A stretch of 64,000 nucleotides of DNA from Scalesia atractyloides (Eukaryota > Streptophyta > Magnoliopsida > Asterales > Asteraceae). This document shows positions 1-10,764 of the stretch, piece by piece (position 1 is the stretch's first letter; every line of letters starts with the position of its first letter). The position numbers and the translations under genes were made by a program. The stretch is taken from assembly GCA_947069175.1 (NCBI GenBank), contig CAMTDV010000018.1:38824869-38888868 (forward strand), read 5' to 3'. Below the pieces are notes generated by a model that was not told where the DNA came from, did not search any database, and was given only the letters and a program-made list of their open reading frames with translations.

Positions 1-105
1 TCATCATTTATTTGAAAAAGTGTAGAAAAATGATAAAATGAGTAGAAATAGAGAGTGTCTTGTGTAGATCTCAGCAAATTAGGTATCCATGGCTCTGATA
101 TCACT
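1..105 (-). mobile_element. Leader and primer-binding site of copia element X, rest outside window
   Basis: This is the first stretch of a minus-strand copia element whose body lies to the left of the window. The reverse complement of TGGTATCAGAGC, a site matching the 3' end of initiator tRNA-Met, sits at 92-103 with one mismatch (gctctgatatca). It is two bases inside the LTR at 106. Bases 1-91 are AT-rich leader like the post-PBS leaders of elements A, B and C. No palindrome is visible in this short piece. Seen: PBS and LTR boundary. Inferred: orientation and identity with the copia elements further right. Confidence 0.7.
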
Positions 106-509
106 TGTTAGGATCGCTCCTGCACCGTCAAAGAACCTAATTTGTATCTAATGTCCAACATAAGCGGAAATTATGTGACATGTTAATCAAATACACAAAT
201 TTACCGTTTAAATTGCATGTTTATTAATGTCAAATCATGTACATTGAGTATCCAAACAGACAGAGTTTCGCCGTCAAAGTCGCAAAGGTCTTACAATGAA
301 AGACCCATGACAAACTATATATAGACACACAAGTTCGGGTGAAGATTGGCTAGGATAGATCAAGTTCGGGCGAACTTGATCATCCTATACACAAGTTCGA
401 CCGAACTTGTGTTTACAACACATAAATACTTCCAATTTCTAACAATTCAAACCCTAAACATACAGACTCGATCTTATACGATGACGTGGGCAACATACAT
501 ACACCAATA
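106..509 (-). mobile_element. Copia LTR (5' LTR of element X)
   Basis: A 404-bp LTR beginning TGTTAGGATCG and ending CACCAATA, the same ends as the A, B and C LTRs (TGTAGG...CACCAACA; the terminal CA is changed to TA). It shares the block 'cagagtttcgccgtcaaagt'. The minus-strand TATA box is at about 315-323 (CTATATATAG). Three palindrome copies lie directly upstream of it at 330, 361 and 392, exactly 31 bp apart; the second and third are complete. It is inserted in the 3' LTR of gypsy element G. The right flank is atagt; the left flank is outside the window, so the target duplication cannot be tested. Confidence 0.8.
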
Positions 510-1432
510 ATAGTGAATGAAAACATACATCACCTAGTCCGTATCTTGTGTAAAAATCAATGCTTTGAATAGTTTTCTCAGATCTAACACTCGGTGAGTC
601 GAAATCGTCAAGATTTCTAGCTTGGAGAGCCAAGGCTATGTCCAATAAATCCATTTAAGTGTAGATCTAAGCTAAAATAAGAAGTTTTATAGAAGAAGAT
701 GAAGATTTTTATAAACAGAGGAGGTTTGATGAAAACGAAGGTAATCCTTGTGTAAAATCGTAGTGGAAAATGTTGTATATTGTATAAAACGAGTGGTTCT
801 TACTTGGACAAACAAGGGATTTCGGTTTCGGGAGCTTTGGAGCGAAGTTAGCAGCAAGGGTTGAATGAATGAGGAACTGGGTATTTATAGGTGAGGATAA
901 ATGAGGGTGTCAGCCAACAACTTCGGTCGAACTTGGCACAAGTTCGGGCTAACTTTGCCAGTCCTGCTTGATCTTGTGAAAGTTCGAGTGAACTTGCTTA
1001 TGCTACTTCTGACCAACTTCGGGCCGAACTTGGCATGGTGGCTAAGTTTTGTTCGTTAGGTGCTCGTTTGGTAATTCGATTCGTATTAGATAGTTATGTT
1101 AAGTGTTTTAGCAAGGTGTTAAGCGTTGGGATAATAAAATAAGCGATTAAGCGATTCGTACGAGTGAGAGCATTGCGATAGCGAGTACAACCGTAAATCA
1201 TAAAGCACACAAAAACACATAAATAACATAATGTAACATAATTAACCGCGATTTGAGTTTGCATTGAGAGTTGCGAGTATTAAGCGATTTAACTGTGATA
1301 AATAAGCGATATAATCTGTGTTTCAAAATTGTATAACCATTATAATGAATCTCGGAGTACAAAACGGGTTTCAAATGGAATTAACGATAGTAACGGAATT
1401 CGGATAACAATCCAAAAGATCGGGTTGTTACA
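510..1432 (-). mobile_element. 3' LTR (partial) of gypsy element G
   Basis: Minus-strand gypsy LTR. Its 5' terminus is at 1432, reading TGTAACAACCCG on the minus strand, directly next to a purine-rich tract. The remainder was displaced beyond the left edge by copia element X. It parallels the LTR of element E: the TGTAACAACTCG-type start, an AT-rich stretch of GCGATTAAGCG-like words, palindromes at about 918-935 and 939-956 with degenerate ones to 1039, then a minus-strand TATAAATA at 882-889. Nothing codes here; short open frames in it are chance. Confidence 0.8.
882..1040 (-). promoter_or_regulatory. G 3' LTR promoter: palindromes plus TATA box
   Basis: The minus-strand TATA box TATAAATACC is at 882-889. 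Upstream of it on that strand are a palindrome at 918-935 (CAACTTCGGTCGAACTTG), a second at 939-956 and degraded copies near 990-1005 and 1020-1036. The nearest palindrome is about 29 bp from the TATA box, almost the same as the 28 bp seen in element E. Function as a promoter is inferred from position within the LTR. Confidence 0.6.
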
Positions 1433-1450
1433 GTCTCCCCTCCTTTAGGG
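1433..1450 (-). other. Polypurine tract of element G
   Basis: On the minus strand this reads as a purine-rich run (CTAAAGGAGGGGAGAC) that ends exactly where the LTR begins with TGTAAC. This is the expected position of the plus-strand primer for reverse transcription. Element E has the equivalent run at 22418-22432. Confidence 0.75.
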
Positions 1451-1461
1451 AATTTCGTCCC

Positions 1462-2690
1462 GAAATGCAGGTGGCGACCGTAATGAATAGATGAAGATAT
1501 TTAGCTTTCATATCACTTTCGAGTTCCCAAGTGAACTCGGCGCCGCGTTTTCCTTCCCATCAGAATTTCACAATAGGAATGCGAGAGCGTCGAAGTTTCT
1601 TGATCTCTCAATCCATGATTTCTACTGGCTTTTCCACGAAGTGTAGCGTTTCCTTTATTTGCAAATCTTCAAGTGGCACATGAAGATTTCCTTTAGCTAC
1701 ACACTTTTTGAGGTTTGAGACATGGAAAGTCGGATGTACGTTGTTGAGTTCTTTCGGTAATTGGAGTCGGTAGGGCACTTTGCCAATTCTTTCTAGAATC
1801 TTAAAGGGACCCACGTATCATGGCGCTAGTTTCTCTTTCTTTCTAAAACGGATCACTCCTTTCCAAGGTGAAACCTTTATCGACATAACTCTTTTGACGA
1901 CACCGACTTTCAAGAGGTTGTCTCTGATTTGGAGAATCCTGTCTGTTGTTTCTTGTATTAACTCGGGACCAGTGATCTGAGCGTCTCTGATCTCGTGCCA
2001 TACAATAGGCGATCGACATTTTCTATCGTATAATGCCTCAATAGGTAAATGCGTATCCCAATTACCACCAAAATCTTTAACGCATGAACAAAGCATGTCT
2101 TCAAGGGGGCGAATCGTGCGCTCAGTCTGATCGTCGGTTTGAGGATGGAACACAGTACTAAGGTTAAGCTTAGTACCGAGTGCGGATTGAAAGGTCTCCT
2201 AGAGACGTGAAGTAAAGCGACCGTCGCGATCAGAGATGATGTCACGAGGTGTCCCGTGTCGACAAATAACTTCGTCGGTATAGATTCGTGCTAATCGTTC
2301 TACCTTATAGTCATCTCGTATGGCAATGAAATGAGCAGATTTTGTAAGGCGATCGACGATAAGCCAAATGCTATCGTGACCAGAAGACGTGCGAGTGAGT
2401 TTTGTAACAAAATCCGTAGCTATACTTTCCCATTTTCACACAGGGATGTCGGGCTATTCAAGTAAGCCAAAGGGGCATGGATGTTCGGCTTTGACTTTCA
2501 CACAAGTTAAGCATTTTGACACGTAGAGAGTGATATCCTTTTTCATGCCCGGCAACCAATACCTAGAACGGAGGTCCTGGTACATCTTGTCGGCACCAGG
2601 GTGTATGGAATATCAAGACTTATGGGCTTCGGTCATTAGTAACTCTCCAAGGTTATTGCGGCTAGGGATCCAAATGCGATCCAGAAAGTA
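1462..2690 (-). pseudogene. Integrase and chromodomain of gypsy element G (broken)
   Basis: The C-terminal part of pol. On the minus strand it shows the integrase zinc region (EAHKS...HPGADKMYQDLR...CLTC), the core with ISDRDGRF and HPQTDDQTERTI (second Asp and Glu of the D,D,E triad) and a GPFKILERIGKVPYRLQLP segment. It ends in a Tekay-type chromodomain (KKLRRSRIPIVK...EFTWELESD) near 1480-1600. It is disrupted: a TGA at 1605-1607 stands where element E has Arg, there are several other frame breaks, and a segment around 2030 is missing (THLPIEALYDRKC runs together where E has about 20 more residues). Known family: Ty3/gypsy Tekay (Del) chromoviruses, whose chromodomain tethers integrase to chromatin. 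Confidence 0.82.
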
Positions 2691-4154
2691 ATAGATCCCG
2701 TTAGACTTGTTCTTTGCCGAGATGGTAGCATATCTTGCAATCATAGTCGTTGAGAAGTTCAACCCATCTACGTTGGCGCATGTTTAGTTCTTTCTGGTTA
2801 AATATATGTTGTAAGCTCTTGTGGTTGGTGAATACCGTACACTTTGTACCATAAAGGTAGTGTCGCCATATCTTTAGCGCAAAAATGACTGCAACGAGTT
2901 CGAGATCATGGGTAGTGTAGTTCTTCTGGTGGATTTTGAGTTGTCGAGACGCATACGCGATAACCTTATCTCATTGCATGAGAACACAACCAAGACCTAG
3001 GTTAGAGGCATCGCAATAAACAACGAAATCGTTGTCTTTGTCGGGAAGTGCGAGAACAGGAGCGTCGCAAAGCATATGCTTGAGGGTCTGAAAGTCTTCC
3101 TCCTGTTCGGAAACCCAAACAAAAGGTTTATCCTTATGAGTCAAAGAGGTAAGAGGCACAGCGATTTTCGAAAAGTCAGCGATGAATCGACGGTAGTAAC
3201 CTGCCAATCCGAGGAAGGAACGGATTTCTGACGGATTCTTCAGAGTATTCCAACTCTTTACAGCTTCAATTTTGGCAGGATCGACGTGGATTCCTTGGTC
3301 GTTGACGACGTGACCGAGAAATTGGACTTCATTAAGCCAAAATTCACACTTGGAGAATTTGGCGTAGAGACGGTTTCCTTGGAGAAGTTCGAGAACTAAA
3401 CGAAGATTTCCCGCGTGTTCGGCTCTCGATTTCGAGTAAATAAGAATATCATCGATGAAAACAATGACGAAATGATCCAAAAAGGCTTTGCACACATGGT
3501 TCATCAAATCCATGAAGACCGCAGGTGCGTTTGTAAGACCGAAAGGCATGACCACGAATTCAAAATGGCCATAGCGGGTACGAAAGGTGGTTTTCGAAAT
3601 GTCTTTCTCATGTACACGTAACTGATGATATTCGGAACGTAGATAAATCTTCGAAAAACAAGTAGCACCTTGGAGTTGGTCAAATAAATCATCGATTCAA
3701 GGAAGAGAGTAGCGGTTCTTTATCGTGAGTTTGTTAAGTTCACGATAATCGATGCACATTCGGAACGTCCCATCTTTCTTTTTCACAAAAAGAACGGGTG
3801 CGCCCCACGGTGAAGTGCTCGGGCATATAAAGCCTTTATCAAGAAGCTCTTGAAGTTTGCTCGATTGCTCGCGCATTTCGGATGGTGCAAGGCGATAGGG
3901 AGCTTTAGCGACAGGCGTAGCACCAGGGATTAGATCAATACGGAATTCGACATCACGAGTAGGGGGTAAACCAGGTAAATCGTCGAGAAAAACATTAGGG
4001 AATTCACAGACAACCGGTACGTCTTTCAAGGTTTTCTTTTCCTTTTCCGGGTTCACGGTGTGGGATAGAAAAGCGATGCACTGCTTGCGCAGACACTTGC
4101 TCGCTTGGGTACATGACAAAAGCATCAACTTCTTTGAGGGAGTTTCACCGTAAA
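2691..4154 (-). pseudogene. Reverse transcriptase and RNase H of gypsy element G (broken)
   Basis: Minus strand. The RT core is visible as VMPFGLTNAPAVFMDLMN and the catalytic loop VFIDDILIYSKS, followed by FLGHVVNDQGI and FLGLAGYYRRF. RNase H follows with VVYCDASNLGLG. The N-terminal part (4128-3697) reads VNPEKEKKTLKDVPVVCEFPNVF and ends at a TGA where a CGA is expected (RYSLP-stop-IDDLF). Another stop follows CVLMQ at 2968-2970. The gene is cut at 4154 by element E; its upstream continuation (protease, gag) resumes at 24816. This is non-functional as it stands. Confidence 0.87.
4150..4154. repeat. Target-site duplication of element E (left), GTAAA
   Basis: GTAAA at 4150-4154 is repeated at 24816-24820 immediately outside the other end of E. 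This identifies E's boundaries and shows that G's pol and gag halves were once contiguous. Confidence 0.9.
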
Positions 4155-4469
4155 TGTAAAAACTCGTAATTCTGTTGTTATATTTTTTCGTTTATCCTGT
4201 TTGTATCTTTCATTTGTAAATCCGAGATTTGATTAATTGAATGGTTATGTTAATTAAATATATTTTTGTCACTACTATATTGCATCTAAACGCTTATGAA
4301 ACGCTAATTCAACACAATCACAAGCAACTATGTTACATTAAGAGCCGAGTGTGTTATTGTTTGATAAACACTTGTGACTTCGACATCGCTTATCACATCG
4401 CATCGCAACGCAGTTGATTATGTTACTTTATGTTATTATGTGTTGTGTGTGTTTTATATTTACGGTTAT
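4155..4469 (+). mobile_element. E 5' LTR, first segment
   Basis: Starts TGTAAAAACTCG and aligns closely with the start of the 3' LTR at 22433 (TGTAACAACTCG). It breaks off at GTTAT (4465-4469), where F inserted; the LTR resumes at 14028 with the duplicated GTTAT. Confidence 0.9.
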
Positions 4470-5193
4470 TGTTTTGGTCAAAAATTATCGAAGCAATTTA
4501 GTGATCAAATTAGTTTTGTGAGGTAGTATGCTAGTAGTGTTTGTAAAAATATGTTGCTTTATTCGTTTATAAAAACAGTCTCAGGATATAGCCTCAGGAT
4601 ATGAAACTATATCAATAATCAATCAATGAGCGATAAAAGTAAAAGTGGACACAGGGTATACGAGGAAAGCCCTTGATCAATCTAGATCTCCGGCATAAAA
4701 TCTCGGGAGCTGACAATCGCAGCTGCCTCGTTCTTCTTATTACTTCAAAACTCAGGATACAGTGCAGGATAATTCCCAGATCGTTGCTATGTGTTACAAA
4801 AATTGCTAGTGAGCGAGAGAAAGTGTCAGAATTCGAAAGTAGCACGTGTGAGTGTCGTGACCTATCAATCTGGTTATCTGGTATTTATAGTTACAAAGAA
4901 AAACAAACTCTCCTAAAATGGTGGCATCCCTTGGAATATTCGCTAGTGAACGTTGTTGACCAGGTATTGCTGCTTCAGCGTCTTTCTTCCAACCATTTAG
5001 ACCTAGTCTTCAGGTGAACGAGTTCCGTGAACGTTGTGATCCTGCAGCTATGTCCTGCATGCGAATAATTAGTAATCACCAAGATACTGCCTCAGGATGT
5101 TACCAATATCCTGATCTGGTATACTGATCATTAATAGCTATAATTAAGTGAAGATATAATTCAGAATATGGGCTCAAAATTTCACCCATAACA
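4470..5193 (-). mobile_element. F 3' LTR
   Basis: 724 bp, TGTTTTGG...CCCATAACA. Compared with the 5' LTR (744 bp) it lacks about 20 bp after 'gctagtga' and has scattered substitutions. It carries several CAGGATA words (for example near 4580 and 4597) that recur throughout F. Confidence 0.88.
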
Positions 5194-5215
5194 ACTGTCC
5201 CCAAAAATTTAGATG
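5194..5215 (-). other. Polypurine tract of F
   Basis: On the minus strand AATTTTTGGGGACAGT lies immediately inside the left LTR, the position expected for the plus-strand primer of a minus-strand element. Confidence 0.6.
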
Positions 5216-5382
5216 TTGGGATCTGATCCTAACGGATATATTTTTACGTTTACCGAGGCAATTTAAGAGATAAGAGCCCTGACATGATATGATGTAACCA
5301 TCTAGGCTATTTCTACTCATTGTCACCCTATATCTTCTCATCCTTATCCCCATTTAACCTTGACCAAGGCAGTAAAAAAGCG

Positions 5383-5504
5383 AAAGTTCTCCCTCATCCT
5401 CTTCTTCTTTCTTTTCCTGTTTTCCGGTGAAGTATGGCAAGACAAAGTTCTCTCTCATCCTCTTCTTCTTTCTTTTACTGTTTTCCGGTGAAGTATGGCA
5501 AGAC
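5383..5504 (+). repeat. 61-bp tandem duplication covering the antisense ORF start
   Basis: Two units, 5383-5443 and 5444-5504, are nearly identical. Each ends in ccggtgaagtATGGCAAGACAA, so the putative start codon and its leader are duplicated. The downstream ATG (5495) is the one in frame with the protein. Confidence 0.85.
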
Positions 5505-7280
5505 AAACTCTATCCAGCTCCGGCCATTCAGCCCCTATCTTCATACCACAAAACCTTCTCCAATACCCGGAGAAGGAAGTCTATTCATTTGACAATGCGC
5601 ATTTATCGGTGCTTCAATCTTCCGACATCTTCTCGAAAACTGCGGTGTTCAGGCCATACGATCAGGAACTCTGATCGGACATGGTGTCCACCAAATGGCT
5701 CTGTTTCAACGCCTTCCCCTTTACATTAGGTCTTAGGTTCCCATTTTCTGGTTTTATCACCGATTTCTTCAATATCACTGGTCTCAGTTTCTGTCAGACC
5801 ATCCGCATGCTCTGGCGTGTGTTGATTGTTCTTGATCGAATCAAGAATACCCACATTCCTGAGCTATGTGTCAATGATCTTCCATTAGCATACCGGTTGA
5901 GATCCCACGGGTCCAGCAGGTTCCTGTTTTACTCTACTTCTGGCGATCCTCTGATTCTCTGAGCAAATCCAAGTTCTTCTTTGTAAAAAGGAGTTCAATC
6001 CCTGGTGGGGCATATTATCCGGTGAAGTGGCTCCCCAAGGGTAGGAGTTAGGGTTTTAGGATATCCTTAGATATATCTGCTCAACATCCTACTTTATATC
6101 CTGCTCTAACATCTTCATTTTTTGTTGTGCATCGGATTTCACGAAGCTAGCACCTCCCATTGCTGATTCGGAGACCAGGATTAAAGCCATCTACCAGTTG
6201 CCGGAAATTGAAAGAAGCTTCGTTCCAAACCTAACAGCATCAAGCCAACATTCCAGTTCCAATATGTCTGGTAAGTCTTCACTTTTTGTTTAAAATTCCT
6301 GTATCAGTAGTTAGAAGAAATATCGAATAATTAAGTTTGAAATTACTCCCTGTTTGCAGCACCAGCTAAGATTCCAGAAGTCTTCAATCTCGATGAGTTG
6401 GATAGCTACTCTAGAGCTGCACCAGTGAAGACAGAACCAAGCTCCAAACCCTCCATCGTATCAAAGCCCTCCTCCAGCTATAAACCCTCTCCCGTGCCTA
6501 AGCCTTCCTCAAGTTCCAGACCTCGGGCCTCCAGTTCTCGAAAGAGAAAGGATACTGACTCCCCGCCACTTCAGCCGAGGTCCCTCCTTCCTATGAGAAC
6601 CTTGGATTTGCAAAATCCAGCAGCCTCATGACTTCCCTTCTTAACCAGGTAAATATCCTCATCCTATATCCTGCGAATATATGTTGAATTGATATCCTGG
6701 TTAATTATACTGACATCAATACCTTACACTGTAGGGTCTTGAACGCCTGACACATCTCCAGGTTATGGCTTGTGATTCTGTCAAGGCTTTGGAGGTCAAA
6801 CTAAAGAAGGCAAAGATCGCCAATGAGGATCAGAGGAAGATCACCAAGGCCATGTCATAGAATTACAAAGACAAACTCAAGGCTATGGCACGGGATACCA
6901 AGCTTGCCGAGGAGAAGGTAGCTCAAGAGGCTCAGGCTAAATTGGACGCCGCTCAACTTCAACATGAACAAGACCTAATTGCCTACTGAGAAGGCCTCAA
7001 GGGTTCCGTTGTCGTCTCCCTCCTTCAAGCCAGGTTAAAGATGGCTTATGAAGCCAGAGCCGTGGGCTTTGAATGCCCTACCTGGGATACTAAAGCCTGG
7101 GAGGTAATACTGAAGGACCTTGGTGGCAAACTCGTAGAGCGCATTGCAAAACCAGCGAATGAGGAGCTTCCAAAGGCGGTTGAGGCTATCAAGGATTCTG
7201 GGGCTGTTGCTGGAGTGGATGCTGGTGGTGATGCTGAGGCTAAGGAGGCGGTGAAGGTTGGTGAAGATGCTGCTGTGTGA
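5495..7280 (+). pseudogene. Antisense extra ORF of Tat element F (gypsy-type putative transposase family), spliced, broken
   Basis: From the ATG at 5495 one frame runs MARQTLSSSGHSAPIF..., meets a TGA at 5672-5674, and continues in the same frame as VSTKWLCFNAFPF, LRFPFSGFITDFFNITG and LPLAYRLRS. A frameshift near 5955 leads into KFFFVKRSS...YYPVKWLPKG. Two plausible introns follow: 6270-6359 (GTAAGT...TTGCAG) and 6649-6735 (GTAAAT...CTGTAG). The 3' part is Lys/Ala-rich and coiled-coil-like and ends at 7280. Known family: Tat-lineage elements often carry an antisense extra ORF with the 'putative gypsy type transposon' domain. The assignment is by recognition of the GLRFPFS-like core. Function is unknown. 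Confidence 0.68.
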
Positions 7281-8686
7281 GAGCATCTAAGTGGGCAATG
7301 ATGGATATTATTGCTTAGGCCGGAGCCCACTTTTTTGAATTTGAATGGTCTGTACCCTCTTTAAACAATTTACTCTTCCTGCACTCAAACAATTTACATT
7401 TCCTGCACAATGTGATGGCCAAAGGTGGAGGGATCCTGGGTTCCAGGATGAAGCCTTTGGTCATAAATGTTCATATGCTTTAGAACTTATCATACTCTTG
7501 GTGGATGGGTCTTGGTTTAAGACGAAGCCAAGAGTGTGACATTTTGATTTGTTAATAATAAAATAATCTTTTAGCATTATCCATTGTTTTCATGTTTTTG
7601 TTTTGAGAGATATGTTTGGAATATTCTCATCAAATATCCTGATCAGGATAGTGATATAAATGTTCAACACTTTTGTTATCTCTTAAAAATATTAGACAAA
7701 AGCCTGATTAAACATTACTTTACGGAAAACTTAGGTTATTCAGATAGGGCTTTCAAGATTTGGAAAATAAAAACCATACCAGAAACACTTGTGCAATAAC
7801 TTTCAACTCCAACCTTGGAATGCTTTGCAATGTCCCCAGCATGGATGTCCCCTTTCTGTGCAGGATATTGCATCAATGTATGACATACTTGAGTATTTCT
7901 TCACTTAGTGACTAAGCTTTGTAGCTTCTTCTCCACAAAAGAATGTGTATGAACACAATCATAATCTGCTATATCTTTAGAGTTTGTTAACAACTTTAGT
8001 TTCACTGGGGATAAACCCTTAATATCCTGGGGTTAAACCCTTAGTATCCTGGGGATAAACCCTTGTTTTCATGCGCTACATGCGGGAGTGTATAAACTCC
8101 AAGACTTAGAAAGGTGAAAACCTTTAAACCTTAGAGAGTATGAAAATACCCTTTCGCGAGAGAGGGTGATCAATCCTCATTTACCTTAAGGATCCAGGAT
8201 ATAGCCAACAGTAACGAAATTGTCAGCCACTGTTACATGAACTGGTCCCGGTATCTTGAACTATTCCAGGGTACTTGCGCTCCAGGCGGGGTGTTTAAAC
8301 CCAATTCGGGAGAAAGGTGAATACCTTTAAACCTGTGAAGGGATCTGAATACCTTAAACGTGAGAGAGGGGGCCAATCCTTTAGTCTTCCGATCCATCTT
8401 GAGTTAATATCCTGGATCATTATCCTGAAGCATATCCTACAAGACACCTTCAAACTAAGGTGGGTGTTAGCTTGGCTAACACCCCTCCGATGCTTAAGTC
8501 AGTATTGAGTTTTAAAGAATATTAAATTAAATATATTTAAAAGAGATAGAATTCATACCATCCTGATTCAGAAAGTAAATCCTAAACTCACTTAAAATAA
8601 GCCTTAAGATGTATAGCATTCCAAGATCTTGGCAACATATCCCCTTCCATAGTCTTGAGTCGGTATGCTCCTTTTCCGGACTCTAA
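7281..8686 (-). other. F non-coding spacer between antisense ORF and integrase
   Basis: About 1.4 kb with no convincing coding frame. It contains three tandem copies of a roughly 22-bp unit (ctggggataaacccttagtatc) near 8002-8065 and repeated phrases such as 'gagagagggngatcaatcc'. It is rich in CAGGATA/TATCCTG words. It is probably the 3' untranslated region of both the antisense gene and pol. Confidence 0.6.
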
Positions 8687-9855
8687 TTAAATTTCATATG
8701 GTCCTTCCCATTTTGGGGCTAACTTCCCATCAGCAGGATTGGTTGTATTCTGAAATGCTTTCCTCAAAACCCAATCTCCAACTTGGAACCTCATAGTCCT
8801 TAAATTCTTATTATATGACTTGGCTATCCTTTGTTGATAAGCTGCCATCCTAGGTTTTGCTGCATCCCTTGTTTCATCAACAGTATCTAGTTCTTGACAT
8901 AAGACTTCCGGATTCGCTTCAGGATCCCGTAGGCTTGATCTTACCGTAGGTATCACCATCTCTGTTGGAATCACTGCTTCTGCCCCAAATACCAATGAGA
9001 ATGGAGTTTGTCCAGTAGCATTCTTCACTGTTGTTCTATCTGCCCATAACACAAATGGTAGTTTTTCAGCCCATTATCCTTTCTTGGCACCTAACCTTTT
9101 CTTCAAGTTATTGACAATTATCTTGTTGGAGGATTCTGCTTGTCCATTAGCCTGAGGATGCACCGGTGTTGACGTGATCATCTTGATTCCCTAATTTTTA
9201 CAAAAATCCGTGGTTCTTTTGCTGATAAATTGAGAGCTATTGTCACAAATTATCTCAGCCAGTATCCCGAATCTTGTCAGGATATTCATCTTGATGAGAT
9301 ACCACCTCTTGATCCCTTACTTGGACAAAGGCTTCTGCTTCAACCCACTTGGAAAAATAATCCGTCATTGCCAACATGAAGAACTTTCCTCCCGGAGCCT
9401 TAGGTAGTTTCCCCAATATATCCATCCCCCACTTCATAAATGGCCAAGGGGATATGATGGGATATAATGGTTCAGCAAGTTGATGTAGTATATTGCTGTG
9501 CCTTTGACATGCATCACATTTTCGAGCATACTCCGCAGCATCCTTCCTCATGGTCGGCCAGTAATATCCTGTTCTCAACACTTTTGAGAATAAAGATCTG
9601 CCCAGTATGGTTGCCACAATCTCTTTCATGTATATCTTGAAGTACCTCCCTGGTTTCAGGATCTTCCAAGCACCGTAGATATGGACCTGCAAGGGATTTC
9701 TTATACAGAATATTATTTATGATAGTAAAATGAGATACCTTCATTCTAAAAGCCTTGGGACTTTGATCCTTTGGGATATATCCTTTGTTAAGATACTTCA
9801 CAATTGGATCCTGCACAATTACTACTTCCTTATCCTGAGACTTGAAAAGTTCCAT
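8687..9855 (-). pseudogene. Integrase of Tat element F (frameshifted)
   Basis: Minus strand. The N-terminal part (9855-9514) has IHERDCGNHTG, the His region. A shift then leads to GYYWPTMRKDAAEYARKCDACQRH, completing the zinc-binding HHCC. The core shows KWGMDILGKLP and FFMLAMTDYFSKWVEAE. Further pieces, IICDNSSQF and NGQAESSNK, supply the other acidic residues in broken frames near 9060-9250. The C-terminal part (9052-8687) reads TGQTPFSLVFGAEAVIPTE and FQVGDWVLRK. All parts of a Tat-type integrase are present but in at least three frames, so no intact protein is possible. Confidence 0.85.
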
Positions 9856-9941
9856 AGCCGGGTACAGGATATGTAGTATTGGTTATCTGAATTCCTTCCG
9901 GTGTCCTGACAGTAGATCCTAAATTTGCAAGAGCGTCTGCC

Positions 9942-10757
9942 TCAGCATTTTCTTTTCTTACTACCTGTTCTTTCAAAATATCCTGCTAATTTTTTAACAA
10001 TTTCAAGATATTCAGCTAACTTTTCACCTTTGACTGTATAAGATCCATTGAAATGGTTAGTAATCAATAGGAAATCAACATACACTTGTAAACATTTAAC
10101 ATTCATATTCTTAGCCAATTCTAATCCTGCTATCATGGCTTTATACTCAGCTTCATTATTAGTAGCAGGAAATTCACATCTAATAGCCTGGGGTAATATG
10201 TCCCCCTGTGGCGATTTTAGTAGTATCTCTAATCCTACACCACTTACATTGGATGCACCATCAGTATAGAATATCCAAGATCCTGAATTTTCACCTAGTT
10301 GTTGTACTTCTAGGTTAGCCTCATTTTGAATATCACTACTAAAATCAGCCACAAAGTCTGCAAAAGCCTGAGACTTTATAGCATTTCTAGGTTCATATAC
10401 TAAATCGTATGCACTTAGTTTTACGGACCACTTAGCCATCCTGTCAGACATCTGAGGTTTCCTAAGCACATTTTTAACAAGATAATTGGTTTTCACATAA
10501 ATCCTGTGTGTTTCAAAGGAATGTCTAAGCTTAGTTGATGCCATGATTAGAGCTAATATCAATTTTTCTAAGTGTGAGTATCTAGTTTCAGCATCTAACA
10601 AACTTTTACTAACATAATAAACAAGATACCGTTCACCATCATGATCCTTTACCAGGACATCACTTACTGTGTTTCTCGATACTGCAAGGGATAGGGATAA
10701 GGGTTCACCATCCTCGGGCCTCATCAACAGGGGTGCACTTGAAAGATATTGTTTCAA
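9942..10757 (-). CDS. RNase H plus second (archaeal-type) RNase H of Tat element F
   Basis: A 271-codon open stretch on the minus strand. Residues 1-130 are the first, diverged RNase H/connection (LSLAVSRNTVSDVLV, YYVSKSLLDAETRY). From about residue 160 comes the archaeal-type RNase H: FYTDGASNVSG, NNEAEYKAMIAGLELA and VYVDFLLI give the first Asp, the Glu and the second Asp, followed by YTVKGEKLAEYL. This dual RNase H arrangement is characteristic of the Tat clade. It is continuous upstream with RT but separated by a stop. It is the best preserved part of F's pol. Confidence 0.85.
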   Translation of the reverse strand: MKQYLSSAPLLMRPEDGEPLSLSLAVSRNTVSDVLVKDHDGERYLVYYVSKSLLDAETRYSHLEKLILALIMASTKLRHSFETHRIYVKTNYLVKNVLRKPQMSDRMAKWSVKLSAYDLVYEPRNAIKSQAFADFVADFSSDIQNEANLEVQQLGENSGSWIFYTDGASNVSGVGLEILLKSPQGDILPQAIRCEFPATNNEAEYKAMIAGLELAKNMNVKCLQVYVDFLLITNHFNGSYTVKGEKLAEYLEIVKKLAGYFERTGSKKRKC

Positions 10758-10764
10758 TTCTTGT

